Assembly: GCF_040719375.1 (NCBI RefSeq)
Contig: NZ_JBFDTP010000001.1
Coordinates: 248,001 to 312,000 of the forward strand
Source of the DNA: Clostridium sp. AN503
GTDB taxonomy: Bacteria; Bacillota; Clostridia; Lachnospirales; Lachnospiraceae
Direction: 5' to 3'
Length of the DNA stretch: 64,000 nucleotides
In this document: in pieces, positions 24,982 through 33,455 of the stretch
Position numbering within the stretch: position 1 is the stretch's first letter
How the letters are laid out: every line of letters begins with the position of its first letter
Program-made: the position numbers and the translations under genes
Notes under the pieces: model-generated
What the model was told of the DNA's origin: nothing
Seen by the model: the letters and a program-made list of their open reading frames with translations, nothing else
The model's database searches: none

Positions 24982-27900
24982 ATGATTGACTGGGAAATTC
25001 TATATAATGAAAATGGAAAAAATAATAAAAAAACTGGTATGGCATTTGAAAAATTGGCAAAGCTATATCTCCAAAAAACGTATCCACAATATAATTGGGA
25101 AGAGACGCCGGGATCATGGGATGGCAATAAGGATTTTACATCTATAGTATGCGATTATATTTGGGCGGAAGCAAAATATAAGAAAAATTTGTCACCACTG
25201 AAACGTCAGGATATTGACAGTACCTTTGTGTCTGGACTTATCAATGGTAAGCTTCGTGTCATAGTATTTATTACCAATACTACTATCCCGCATACGATTA
25301 CAGACCGGGTAAATCAGTTCAGTTTTCATTATAATGTTGCAGTTATTTTCATTTCAAAAACGCAGTTGGAATATTGGCTGTATAACCATGAAGATATTTA
25401 TAAAGAGTTCTTCAAACGGCAATTGTCAAGCGCAGACAAAGAGACAATCCCGGCTGTAAGTATAGAATTTGTTTCATTTCTAAATCAAAAAAATGAAGAT
25501 CTGAGAATGCCCTTTCAGACAATAGACTTGGAGTATGGCAATTTCTATCAATTGAATATCATGTTTCAATCCGTGGTTAATGAAATAGTTGAGATTACAT
25601 TGCCTCCAGACTCCCCTATCCAATTCAGTGAAGCCCCGACTTATTCTAATCCAAAGAAATGTAGTATAACGCCTGGAATTCATAATATAAAATTTCTTAT
25701 CAAGGTAACTGGTAATTTTAATGGCAATATAACAATGAATGTTAACTTGCCGGATGGAGTGTCTCTGGCTCATGTTTTTCCTTGCCGCTGTTATTATAAA
25801 TTTGTACCGAAATTAGTTTATGCAAAACAAAATGACACGTTTATCAATTTGTATCAATTTTTGAAATACCGCAACATATCAGAACGCAGTCGTATTATTT
25901 GGTTGACGGGGCCTGACGGAAGTGGTAAAAGCTATGTGTTGGATATGCTTTTACAGGAATTTTTTGCTGACAGAGATATTACAAAAATCACTTTTTTGGA
26001 TGATGTCCACATCAACAATGTGCGTCTATGCAGAATTATTATGTACTTAAATTTTGGCGCAATTGGCAATTATCTGAGTGAAGAAATGGATGATAACGAC
26101 ATAAAAAACCTATGTGATCAACTGCTGCATTCACAAAGTCAGGTTTTGTTTAGCAAAGAATGGATTGATCAACTGGTCAATGGCTGTTTGAACGCCATTG
26201 ATGCCGGCGATTTTATTCATACAGTGGATTCAAAAAAATATTTAACTCAACATCTGATTCACCCACAAAATTGTACAGTCAGCCGCATTCTCTTATGTGA
26301 TGATCTTCAATATTTAAACCTGAGCCAGAAACGAGTCTTTAAGACCATAATGAATCAAAGTGAAAAGTATACAAATGCTGTTATCGTATTATCTGGCATA
26401 CACACAGATACTTCTATTTATCATACTCAGGCTGTATGGGAACTGGACCAGCTCTCATTTAATGATATAAAGGATTCAATACGGGAGAATTTAGATATCA
26501 AAAATTCGAGGCTGACGGACAATGTTATAAGGCAATTTCCACTTAAACCGATTCTTGTCAGCGATATATTAACGATACTAAAACAGGAGTCTTCCGGCAA
26601 TAACCTGCTTCAAATTATTCATCGGTACAACACAATCTGTAGAGACAATAAACTGTATTCTGTCAAATTTTCCTCTGTACATGATATGCAGGAATTGATG
26701 GATATGATCTATATCTTTGCAGAAGGGATCTCGCATTTGGCCCTACGAGATGCAGGTTTTGAGGCAGCATTGATTGATAATGTAAAATGCAGTGAGTTCT
26801 GCGCACAGAAAAATGGAAAGGTAACTGCACGTCATACTATATACAGAAAAGCTTATCTGGATTTTCGTGGAAAAGCCCTGTTTACAAATGAATTGGCTCA
26901 AAGACTTATTCGCATTTTGATGCTGCCAGATAGAAATTATCCTTTTGAAAGCGATCAGGCCTTTACTATTTTAACAAAATGTGATCGAAATATTTATGAT
27001 GATTATGGCAGGGAAATTCGAAAAAGGTTTCATCAATTATACTTTTCAGGAGAATACAAGAACGCTGTATTCTATGCCGAAGCCTACTATGAATTTGTTA
27101 TGTCTGAAGAAGAATTTTTAGACGGAGAAGACTGGATCCAATTATTTTACAGCGGTATTTGTATGATGCATTGTGATTTGCAGTATAAAGGCTCGAAAGT
27201 TTTTCAGTATATTTTTGATAAAGCGCCGAAAACCATTATTGCCAGATATATGGCAGGTGCAGAAATCTTAAATAGCAGATTTTGGCGTTTTAACACGCAG
27301 GGATATGAGTTGTTTGCCATTGAGTTGGAAAAAGATCTCTGTTTTTTATCACAGACCGTCAGTGAAAAAGAACCGGAACATTTACTGGATACCTATATTG
27401 CGCTTTCCACTTGTCAAAATCGTTTAATGGTCATGTATCTTTTGAAAGATCAATATCAGTCTGCCCGTGAAAAAATTAAAAATTTTTACGAGTTTTATCC
27501 ACAGCTTTTGATGACAGATGAAGCAGATCGCTACTCCTCAATGTGGGGGGAATGGCTGCTTGATTTTGCTCGTGGCATGGCGTATGAAAATCCGGATCTT
27601 GCTATTCAATGTATGGAAGAGAGTAAAAAACTTTTAAATCCTGATATTAATCTGCGGCGTGTTTTGCTATGTGAATTGGATTTGATTGTCCTGAAGTGTC
27701 TGTATCAGCACGACGTGACTGGAGTGATTATGCAAATAGAAACACTCATTGAAAAACTGAAGGAGGAACGTTTTTACAGTGAGTACTTTAAAGCAATTAT
27801 CAAACTATGCTTTTGCAAAGTATTTATTTATCAAGAAGAATTGAAACGTAAAGATTCTGACAAAGAAACATACATAGAGGAACTGGAAAACAATATTTAT

Positions 27901-28179
27901 GAAGCTATCATTACCACCAATGCGCGGCTGGCAGGCAGAGAAGTGTTTTTGGTGTATAGCCTCATGGGTCTGCTCGCTTATTTAAAAGGAGATTATAACG
28001 CCGTACAAAGCAGTCTGGAGCAAGCGGGAAACAGCATTCAGGAATGCGGCAATTCTTATGAGCATATCGTGCGTCACAACCGTTCCCTTCCTAAAGAACC
28101 GGAAAGGAACCAAGTGACGGTTTGCTTTAAAAATATGGTGGATTCTGTCAGCTGGTGGATCGATCCGAGAATCTGGTAA
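24982..28179 (+). CDS. PD-(D/E)xK nuclease-NTPase-helical repeat protein, STAND/Avs-like candidate immune effector (1065 aa)
   Basis: Three parts can be read. Residues 1-150 look like an Mrr-type restriction fold: Glu23 in GMAFEKLAKLYL, Asp51 in GNKDF, and Glu63-x-Lys65 in WAEAKYKK give a full PD-(D/E)xK set. Residues about 185-275 are beta-rich. An NTPase follows, with Walker A GPDGSGKS (310-317) and Walker B ILLCDD (436-441). The last ~450 residues are helical with TPR-like alternation of aromatic and small residues. This is the logic of STAND defence proteins such as Avs: a C-terminal sensor, NTPase switch and N-terminal nuclease. The gene is AT-rich and stands alone. Its end overlaps the convergent glycosyltransferase by 32 bp, suggesting insertion. 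ATG 24982 follows GGGAGA. No experimental function is implied. Confidence 0.75.
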   Translation: MIDWEILYNENGKNNKKTGMAFEKLAKLYLQKTYPQYNWEETPGSWDGNKDFTSIVCDYIWAEAKYKKNLSPLKRQDIDSTFVSGLINGKLRVIVFITNTTIPHTITDRVNQFSFHYNVAVIFISKTQLEYWLYNHEDIYKEFFKRQLSSADKETIPAVSIEFVSFLNQKNEDLRMPFQTIDLEYGNFYQLNIMFQSVVNEIVEITLPPDSPIQFSEAPTYSNPKKCSITPGIHNIKFLIKVTGNFNGNITMNVNLPDGVSLAHVFPCRCYYKFVPKLVYAKQNDTFINLYQFLKYRNISERSRIIWLTGPDGSGKSYVLDMLLQEFFADRDITKITFLDDVHINNVRLCRIIMYLNFGAIGNYLSEEMDDNDIKNLCDQLLHSQSQVLFSKEWIDQLVNGCLNAIDAGDFIHTVDSKKYLTQHLIHPQNCTVSRILLCDDLQYLNLSQKRVFKTIMNQSEKYTNAVIVLSGIHTDTSIYHTQAVWELDQLSFNDIKDSIRENLDIKNSRLTDNVIRQFPLKPILVSDILTILKQESSGNNLLQIIHRYNTICRDNKLYSVKFSSVHDMQELMDMIYIFAEGISHLALRDAGFEAALIDNVKCSEFCAQKNGKVTARHTIYRKAYLDFRGKALFTNELAQRLIRILMLPDRNYPFESDQAFTILTKCDRNIYDDYGREIRKRFHQLYFSGEYKNAVFYAEAYYEFVMSEEEFLDGEDWIQLFYSGICMMHCDLQYKGSKVFQYIFDKAPKTIIARYMAGAEILNSRFWRFNTQGYELFAIELEKDLCFLSQTVSEKEPEHLLDTYIALSTCQNRLMVMYLLKDQYQSAREKIKNFYEFYPQLLMTDEADRYSSMWGEWLLDFARGMAYENPDLAIQCMEESKKLLNPDINLRRVLLCELDLIVLKCLYQHDVTGVIMQIETLIEKLKEERFYSEYFKAIIKLCFCKVFIYQEELKRKDSDKETYIEELENNIYEAIITTNARLAGREVFLVYSLMGLLAYLKGDYNAVQSSLEQAGNSIQECGNSYEHIVRHNRSLPKEPERNQVTVCFKNMVDSVSWWIDPRIW

Positions 28180-29185
28180 ACGGATCCTGCTCTTTAAGAA
28201 ATTGGTGTATTCCGCTTAAAAGCCCTTCCACACTATTTGGCACTAGATAATTCGTTTGTATCCCGTTAAGCGCTTCCCTGATTCCAGATGAGTCGCAAGC
28301 TATAACAGGTACAGACAGCATCTGAGCCTCTACCACAGACAGTCCTAAGGATTCTCCACTGGAAGTACAGACATATGCCATGCTGTTTTTTAAATATGGA
28401 AATGGATTTTCGCAAATGCCTTTTAAATGGACGATATTCTCCAGCCGCAGTCGGTGGATATGATCCTCCAACTGCTGGCGGAGTGGTCCATCCCCGAAAA
28501 TCAGCCATTTAAAAAGGTATCCATTTTCTTTTAGAGCATTTGCAGCATAAGGGATTTTTTCCAACCCTTTTTCCGGAGCCAATCTAGCCATGGTACAAAA
28601 ATATGGAACGGATTCCTCTATGTGATAAGCCCGAGAGAGTAAGTTCAGTTCCTCTGCGTCCGGCAGCGGCAGGTATACTTTTTGATTTATTCCAGGGTTT
28701 AAGCCAATCATTTGTTGGAAACCGGTTTGTGCTGCGTGAGAACAGAACATAATATGATCAAATTTTTTATATGTGTCCATCTCTTCTTCCAGTGTATGAT
28801 ATGCATTCATACTATGATGATTATTTCTAAAATCCGTATGTATCCATGCAATTTTCACCAAGTTCGGTGCGTTATAGAAGCTGAGGATCCGAGTGGGATA
28901 TCCTTCCAGGAAAGCAATAACAATATCATAGCTGTCCGAGATAAAACGCCTGCATAGTGTTTGAGGGTCATCTCGCACATATGACTTTGCTTTTTCTGTC
29001 ATCTCAGGAAAAATCCAGCTGAATTTTATATCATCAGGAAAATACTCATTGTATTGGATATCTCGAAATACCAGTTTTACTTCAATTTCATATTGAGTAC
29101 GGTCTATTTGACGCAGGAGACGAAGCAACGATATTTCTGCACCGCCTATGCGGAGGTGCTTAGTCAGAAATAATAGTTTTTTCAT
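28148..29185 (-). CDS. Glycosyltransferase family 4 (GT-B), possibly altered C-terminus
   Basis: KKLLFLTKHLRIGGAE opens the N-terminal Rossmann domain. The C-terminal half has FGDGPLRQQLE and the retaining-enzyme motif SGESLGLSVVEAQ (E-x7-E). It would transfer a sugar from a nucleotide donor in the cytoplasm. ATG 29185 is chosen for its GGAGG; a longer frame to 29242 lies within the upstream gene. It overlaps that gene by 26 bp. The last 32 bp overlap the end of the nuclease-NTPase gene and encode an unusual FSDRSTS tail, consistent with a rearranged 3' end. Confidence 0.85.
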   Translation of the reverse strand: MKKLLFLTKHLRIGGAEISLLRLLRQIDRTQYEIEVKLVFRDIQYNEYFPDDIKFSWIFPEMTEKAKSYVRDDPQTLCRRFISDSYDIVIAFLEGYPTRILSFYNAPNLVKIAWIHTDFRNNHHSMNAYHTLEEEMDTYKKFDHIMFCSHAAQTGFQQMIGLNPGINQKVYLPLPDAEELNLLSRAYHIEESVPYFCTMARLAPEKGLEKIPYAANALKENGYLFKWLIFGDGPLRQQLEDHIHRLRLENIVHLKGICENPFPYLKNSMAYVCTSSGESLGLSVVEAQMLSVPVIACDSSGIREALNGIQTNYLVPNSVEGLLSGIHQFLKEQDPFTRFSDRSTS

Positions 29186-30275
29186 AGATAGGCTCCTCCC
29201 TGTTAAGCGTCTGAAAATATACAACATTTCCATTGGTATCAAAAATCAGATCCTTATGTTGTCCACGAAGAAAACCCCAGTTATAATTATTTTCCAACTG
29301 AGTTATCTCATCACATAGAAAAAGATATCGTCCGGGATACTGCAGGGTCTGATATGGAAAATAATAATACAGATTTATATTGTCGTCGTATTTCCCATCT
29401 GAATCTGTAAAATTCTCGTATCGAATTTCAAGTTGATTCAACACAGACTCCCAGATACGTGATTTGCTAAAGTTGATCACATAATAAGATGCATCAAGCA
29501 TATCCTGATCCAGTTGCATGGCCAAATAACGTGCAAGATCTGTTTGAATTTCCGCTTTCCACTTTGTGTAAAAATGGGTTTTCTGTCTTATCTCATCGTA
29601 CTGAACATGCTTACGTGATCCTTTACTGCAATGATAGGCGACAGCCTGCGGACAGTAGATACAATCGTACCCTCCTAATGTGATTTTGAGTGTTAATTCC
29701 ATTCCCTCATGAGAATTAAAATAATACTCGTCCAACCCTCCAAATTTATCGTAAATTTCCCGTTTCATAACACACAATGCCATTGTAAGTGACTGTCGGC
29801 TACCAGAAATTTGTACTGAAGGAGCATGGGGAGCCTGCATATGAAACACCTGCCTGCTTTCGTAGTCAATAAACAGATGACCAGTGCTTTGTACACGGTT
29901 TGTCTGCGGATAGACCAGGAGTGGTTGTACTGCCCCTATTTGTTCAGATGAATTAAGCTTATCTAATAAAATTGAAATACAATCTTTTTGGGGAAAAACA
30001 TCACTATTCATAAAAATTAGATTTTCACCGGTTGAATGCCTGACCCCATAGTTATTTGCTGCCGCAAACCCGCTCCTTTCCTGCAAAGAAAGCAGTTTTA
30101 TGTTTTTATATTGTTCGGACAATGTCTGCAAATAGGTATTTGTCTGCTGATTTTGGCAACCATCCAAAATGATAATCAGTTCATCCACATTGGATGTAGA
30201 CGCAAGGAGGTTAACCATAAAATTGGATATTAATTCATAAGAATTATTGACAGCGATTATATAACTATTTATCAT
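29160..30275 (-). CDS. Glycosyltransferase family 2 (371 aa)
   Basis: GT-A features: IILDGCQNQQ, the ERSGFAAANNYG segment, MNSDVFP as the metal site, and a downstream GLDEYYFNSHEGMELTLK acceptor motif. The C-terminal third has no named domain. First gene of a two-gene transferase unit, coupled to the GT4 enzyme. A 22-nt motif shared with the nuclease-NTPase gene lies 28 bp upstream (30304-30325). Sugar specificity unknown. Confidence 0.88.
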   Translation of the reverse strand: MINSYIIAVNNSYELISNFMVNLLASTSNVDELIIILDGCQNQQTNTYLQTLSEQYKNIKLLSLQERSGFAAANNYGVRHSTGENLIFMNSDVFPQKDCISILLDKLNSSEQIGAVQPLLVYPQTNRVQSTGHLFIDYESRQVFHMQAPHAPSVQISGSRQSLTMALCVMKREIYDKFGGLDEYYFNSHEGMELTLKITLGGYDCIYCPQAVAYHCSKGSRKHVQYDEIRQKTHFYTKWKAEIQTDLARYLAMQLDQDMLDASYYVINFSKSRIWESVLNQLEIRYENFTDSDGKYDDNINLYYYFPYQTLQYPGRYLFLCDEITQLENNYNWGFLRGQHKDLIFDTNGNVVYFQTLNREEPIYEKTIISD

Positions 30276-30303
30276 TTGCTTAATCCCTCTTTTCTGGTTT
30301 TTA

Positions 30304-30325
30304 TAAAGGATAATCTCGTATTATC
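30304..30325 (-). promoter_or_regulatory. Second copy of the 22-nt motif, upstream of the glycosyltransferase pair
   Basis: Read on the minus strand it is identical over 22 nt to 24912-24933, including the centre ATACGAGAT. It thus sits in the same orientation relative to its gene as the first copy. Only 6-bp dyad arms are retained (GATAAT/ATTATC). Confidence 0.6.
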
Positions 30326-30472
30326 ATATATTCATAAATATAATTTTATTGTATAATAAATAGAGTGTAATTACTTGCCAAATAACCGGATTATTTTTAT
30401 GTATTATTAACAATGCCATATATGGTTTGTTTGCCAGCCCTTTAAGCCGACACATTCAAGGCATCACAAATA

Positions 30473-30655
30473 CTAGATCACAATAGTATCTACGCTATAA
30501 CCATCATCTCCCCAACTCCCAAATGTCAATTCCAAAAACTCCGCAGCAATCGCCTTACTGCTCACGCGCATCAGATTATCTTCTGCATCTTCTTCATGAT
30601 TATCTAAATCAAATACAATGAGGCGGCATGTACCATCCGCTAAAAGAGGATACAC
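30473..30655 (-). pseudogene. Fragment of a TOTE-type archaeo-eukaryotic primase
   Basis: The open frame contains VYPLLADGTCRLIVFDLDNH, which matches the conserved primase block of TOTE conflict-system proteins, with the catalytic D-x-D in VFDLDNH. It starts only with an internal GTG, a TAG lies just upstream in frame, and the match ends after EEDAEDN. The remaining ~30 residues are unrelated. Both ends are therefore lost. It is a remnant of a larger conflict-system gene next to the helicase operon. Confidence 0.6.
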
Positions 30656-30711
30656 TAATTTGAATAAAATCTATTTATATTTCAGAATTTTTAAAGCATT
30701 TTTTATTTAAT

Positions 30712-33429
30712 TTAACCTTTCAGCATCGCCATAATCCGCTCCGCCTCTCCGCTTCCCGTTGTTGACAACCGCAAAAGCGGCATCCCGCATTTATCAAAAA
30801 CTCGATCCTTTATCTTATCCCGGACTTCTTTTTGCACACTGCCCTTTTTATGAAAAGCCGCGCCATCCACTTCAATAGCCAACTTCGGTTTTTTATCTAC
30901 CTTCCGATAGATCAGAAAATCCACATGACTCCAGGTATTCTGTACAAACTTCCTTTCCGTTTCGTCCAGATTGGTCTTATCTTTGATGATCTCACGCAGC
31001 GGCACATGGACTGCTGCTGCAAAATCCTGTAGATTTTCCCGCAAAAACAGTTCCTGCAAAAAATAATAGAACAGATTTTCTGATTCCATCTGTGAAACCC
31101 GCCTCTTATTCTTCAAATAGGCCTCCCGCACCTCACGGTATTGACTGTAAAGCAGATCAAATACAGAAAAAACAGTTCCCTGTATCACGTCCCCCTTTTC
31201 ATAAGCAATATAATTGACCAGCGCTCCGATATTCGTATTCTCATTCTGTTCATTGCCCGAAATCACCAGCCGCAGTTTGCTCACCGCCCTGGAAACCGCC
31301 ACATTCAAAAGATTCGGATTGTCTGCAAACTCTGTGATTACATTGTCCACTGTGGTAATGATAATGGCCTCTTTCTCCCGCCCCTGAAACTTGTGCACCG
31401 TGTCCACGGCCAACTGGTCAGAGACCTCCATGGCTGCTGCATCGGCCTGATCGCGGTATGGACTGATAATACCGATATCCTTTTCCTCAATCGTGCAAGA
31501 TAAAAGTTCCGGCAGTATCTCTTCCTTAATCTCATCAATCTGCCGCTGATTGACCCTGCCCCGTGCATGATTTCCCACAACCGTCTTATAAACCTTCAGC
31601 ACGTCCGGTTCCTGTCGATCCTCGGTCATAATAATAAGCTGATCCTGATAAAATTTCTTGTTGCAAAACTTAATAATCCTCGGATGGCATCGATAATGTT
31701 CTCTCAAAATCACATGCGCCGCATCTGGAAATACCTGCCGCATCGAGGTCAGTAAACTATGTTCTCCATAACACAAACCAGGCGGCACAGTAAACTTCCC
31801 ATCAATAAGCGCAATCCTCTCCATGTCCCGACTCGCGATCACATTAGGCAGCTGTTTCTCATCACCCACCACGATCATATTGCGGGCACATGACATGGCT
31901 AAAACACCAGTGATCAGATCAACCTGGGATGCTTCATCCACAATAAGGTAATCATACACAGTGTCTGAAAGGCTGGTACGAATGGAATGCGTCGTGCTTA
32001 AAATAATCGGATACCGCTTTAAAATATCATCCGGATGCTTCCATAAATCCTCCTGCGAAAATTTCCGCTCCGGATATTCCTCAAATCTTTGCGCCATCTT
32101 TTCTTTCAGGACCAACATGGAGAGTTGCTCCATCTGTTCCATCTTTTCATCAAAAGAAAAAGTCCCCAGTTTCTTTTGAATGAACTTTTGCCGTTCCTCA
32201 ATCTCATGCATCCTAAGGTCATAATATTGCCATTCAAATTCTGTCAAAATCTCCCCGATTGTGCGGCTTAAAAACATCCGATTCCGGATATGAAAACCAA
32301 TATATAACCACAGTTTCCGTATCCAGGAAAGCGCCTCCCGCCCATATTTTTCCGCATATTCCTCCAGAGATACCTTTAAACCCAGCACCTGCGTGCTGCT
32401 CAGATTTAAGGGGATTTTTCCAAACTCTTTCTCACCAAAGGTTTCCTTTACATAATGATAATAATGCTTCCGTTCCAGTTCCAATTCCTGGCACTCCGTC
32501 TCCAGCTGGGCCTGTTCGTTCTGCAGGGCAAGGTATCTGCTAAGCGCCTTTTGTGCTTCGTCTGCCTCCCCCAGACTCTTCTCCCACGCTTCCTTCGTCA
32601 TAACTGGAGTTTGAAACACCCTCGCTTTTTGTTTCTCAACAAACGCATTTTTGTTCTCACGATTCCCCAGGAACGCACACAAATAATCCAGGTCCTTCTT
32701 TTTCAGCTTCTCATACACATTCAGCGTTGCCGAATTATTATTTGAGACAACCGCCACGTTTTTCCCCTGGATCAATACATTGGCTATGATATTCAAAATC
32801 GTCTGTGTTTTCCCCGTCCCCGGAGGCCCTTCAATCACAGTCAACTGATTTGTGAAAGCCTGTTCCACTGCTTTTTTCTGGCTTTCATTGCAGCCAAATG
32901 GAAAGATCAAAGGCCGGGGTTCATATGTCCGGATCGGATACTTCTGCGAATTCAGATAGGAGGAGAGCACAACATTCCTGCCGATAAATCCCAGATTCTC
33001 CAACTGTTTACTGAGTAATGCCTCTCCCTCTTCAGTTTTCAATGACACTACCTCAGAAATAACATGGAAATATTCCATTGCCTGCTTTTCTGTAATCCCG
33101 GTCAAGCAGTTACGGATAACCTCCAGATCCGTCTCATGCAGCAGCAAGCTGCTCCCATTTTCAAACCAGAAGCGGTATTCCCTGCCGAATTTTAAAACCT
33201 CTTTTATCTTGTACAAAGGTCTCCCATTGCGTAAAAAACGGTATTCATCAGGATTTAAAATCTCCGGGTCCTGGTAGACTTCAACCGTCCCCGGATTGCA
33301 ATGATATTCCTGTGGATTTCCGTGAAAACGGATGGTCCATTTACCGGTTTTCTGGTCGAACTCGGCGGATTGGATTTCGGTTGTTTTGTCCTGGGATTTG
33401 AATATTATCAGGTGTTTGTGTGGGTCCAT
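30712..33429 (-). CDS. SF1 helicase fused to a C-terminal Vsr/DUF2726-like nuclease domain (905 aa)
   Basis: Walker A GPPGTGKT (201-208), DEAS (497-500), GDEKQLP (521-527) and a late VDTVHKFQGREKEAIIITT place it in the UPF1-like SF1 helicase group (AAA_11/AAA_12). The last ~105 residues form a PD-(D/E)xK-type domain: HVDFLIYR (Asp837) and AIEVDGAAFH (Glu853, Asp855), then a conserved KD...KCGMPLLRL. It should translocate on and cut nucleic acid. It begins 26 bp after the MBL gene in the same direction, so they form a unit. Similar helicase-nucleases occur in defence islands; this exact pair is not one I can name. Confidence 0.88.
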   Translation of the reverse strand: MDPHKHLIIFKSQDKTTEIQSAEFDQKTGKWTIRFHGNPQEYHCNPGTVEVYQDPEILNPDEYRFLRNGRPLYKIKEVLKFGREYRFWFENGSSLLLHETDLEVIRNCLTGITEKQAMEYFHVISEVVSLKTEEGEALLSKQLENLGFIGRNVVLSSYLNSQKYPIRTYEPRPLIFPFGCNESQKKAVEQAFTNQLTVIEGPPGTGKTQTILNIIANVLIQGKNVAVVSNNNSATLNVYEKLKKKDLDYLCAFLGNRENKNAFVEKQKARVFQTPVMTKEAWEKSLGEADEAQKALSRYLALQNEQAQLETECQELELERKHYYHYVKETFGEKEFGKIPLNLSSTQVLGLKVSLEEYAEKYGREALSWIRKLWLYIGFHIRNRMFLSRTIGEILTEFEWQYYDLRMHEIEERQKFIQKKLGTFSFDEKMEQMEQLSMLVLKEKMAQRFEEYPERKFSQEDLWKHPDDILKRYPIILSTTHSIRTSLSDTVYDYLIVDEASQVDLITGVLAMSCARNMIVVGDEKQLPNVIASRDMERIALIDGKFTVPPGLCYGEHSLLTSMRQVFPDAAHVILREHYRCHPRIIKFCNKKFYQDQLIIMTEDRQEPDVLKVYKTVVGNHARGRVNQRQIDEIKEEILPELLSCTIEEKDIGIISPYRDQADAAAMEVSDQLAVDTVHKFQGREKEAIIITTVDNVITEFADNPNLLNVAVSRAVSKLRLVISGNEQNENTNIGALVNYIAYEKGDVIQGTVFSVFDLLYSQYREVREAYLKNKRRVSQMESENLFYYFLQELFLRENLQDFAAAVHVPLREIIKDKTNLDETERKFVQNTWSHVDFLIYRKVDKKPKLAIEVDGAAFHKKGSVQKEVRDKIKDRVFDKCGMPLLRLSTTGSGEAERIMAMLKG

Positions 33430-33455
33430 GAGGGTATTCCTTTATGTATAATATT

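Noticed and set aside
24912..30325. The 22-nt motif pair as terminal inverted repeats of a transposon
   Set aside because: No transposase lies inside, no target duplication is visible, and the motif is placed like a promoter element in both cases. Kept only as an alternative.
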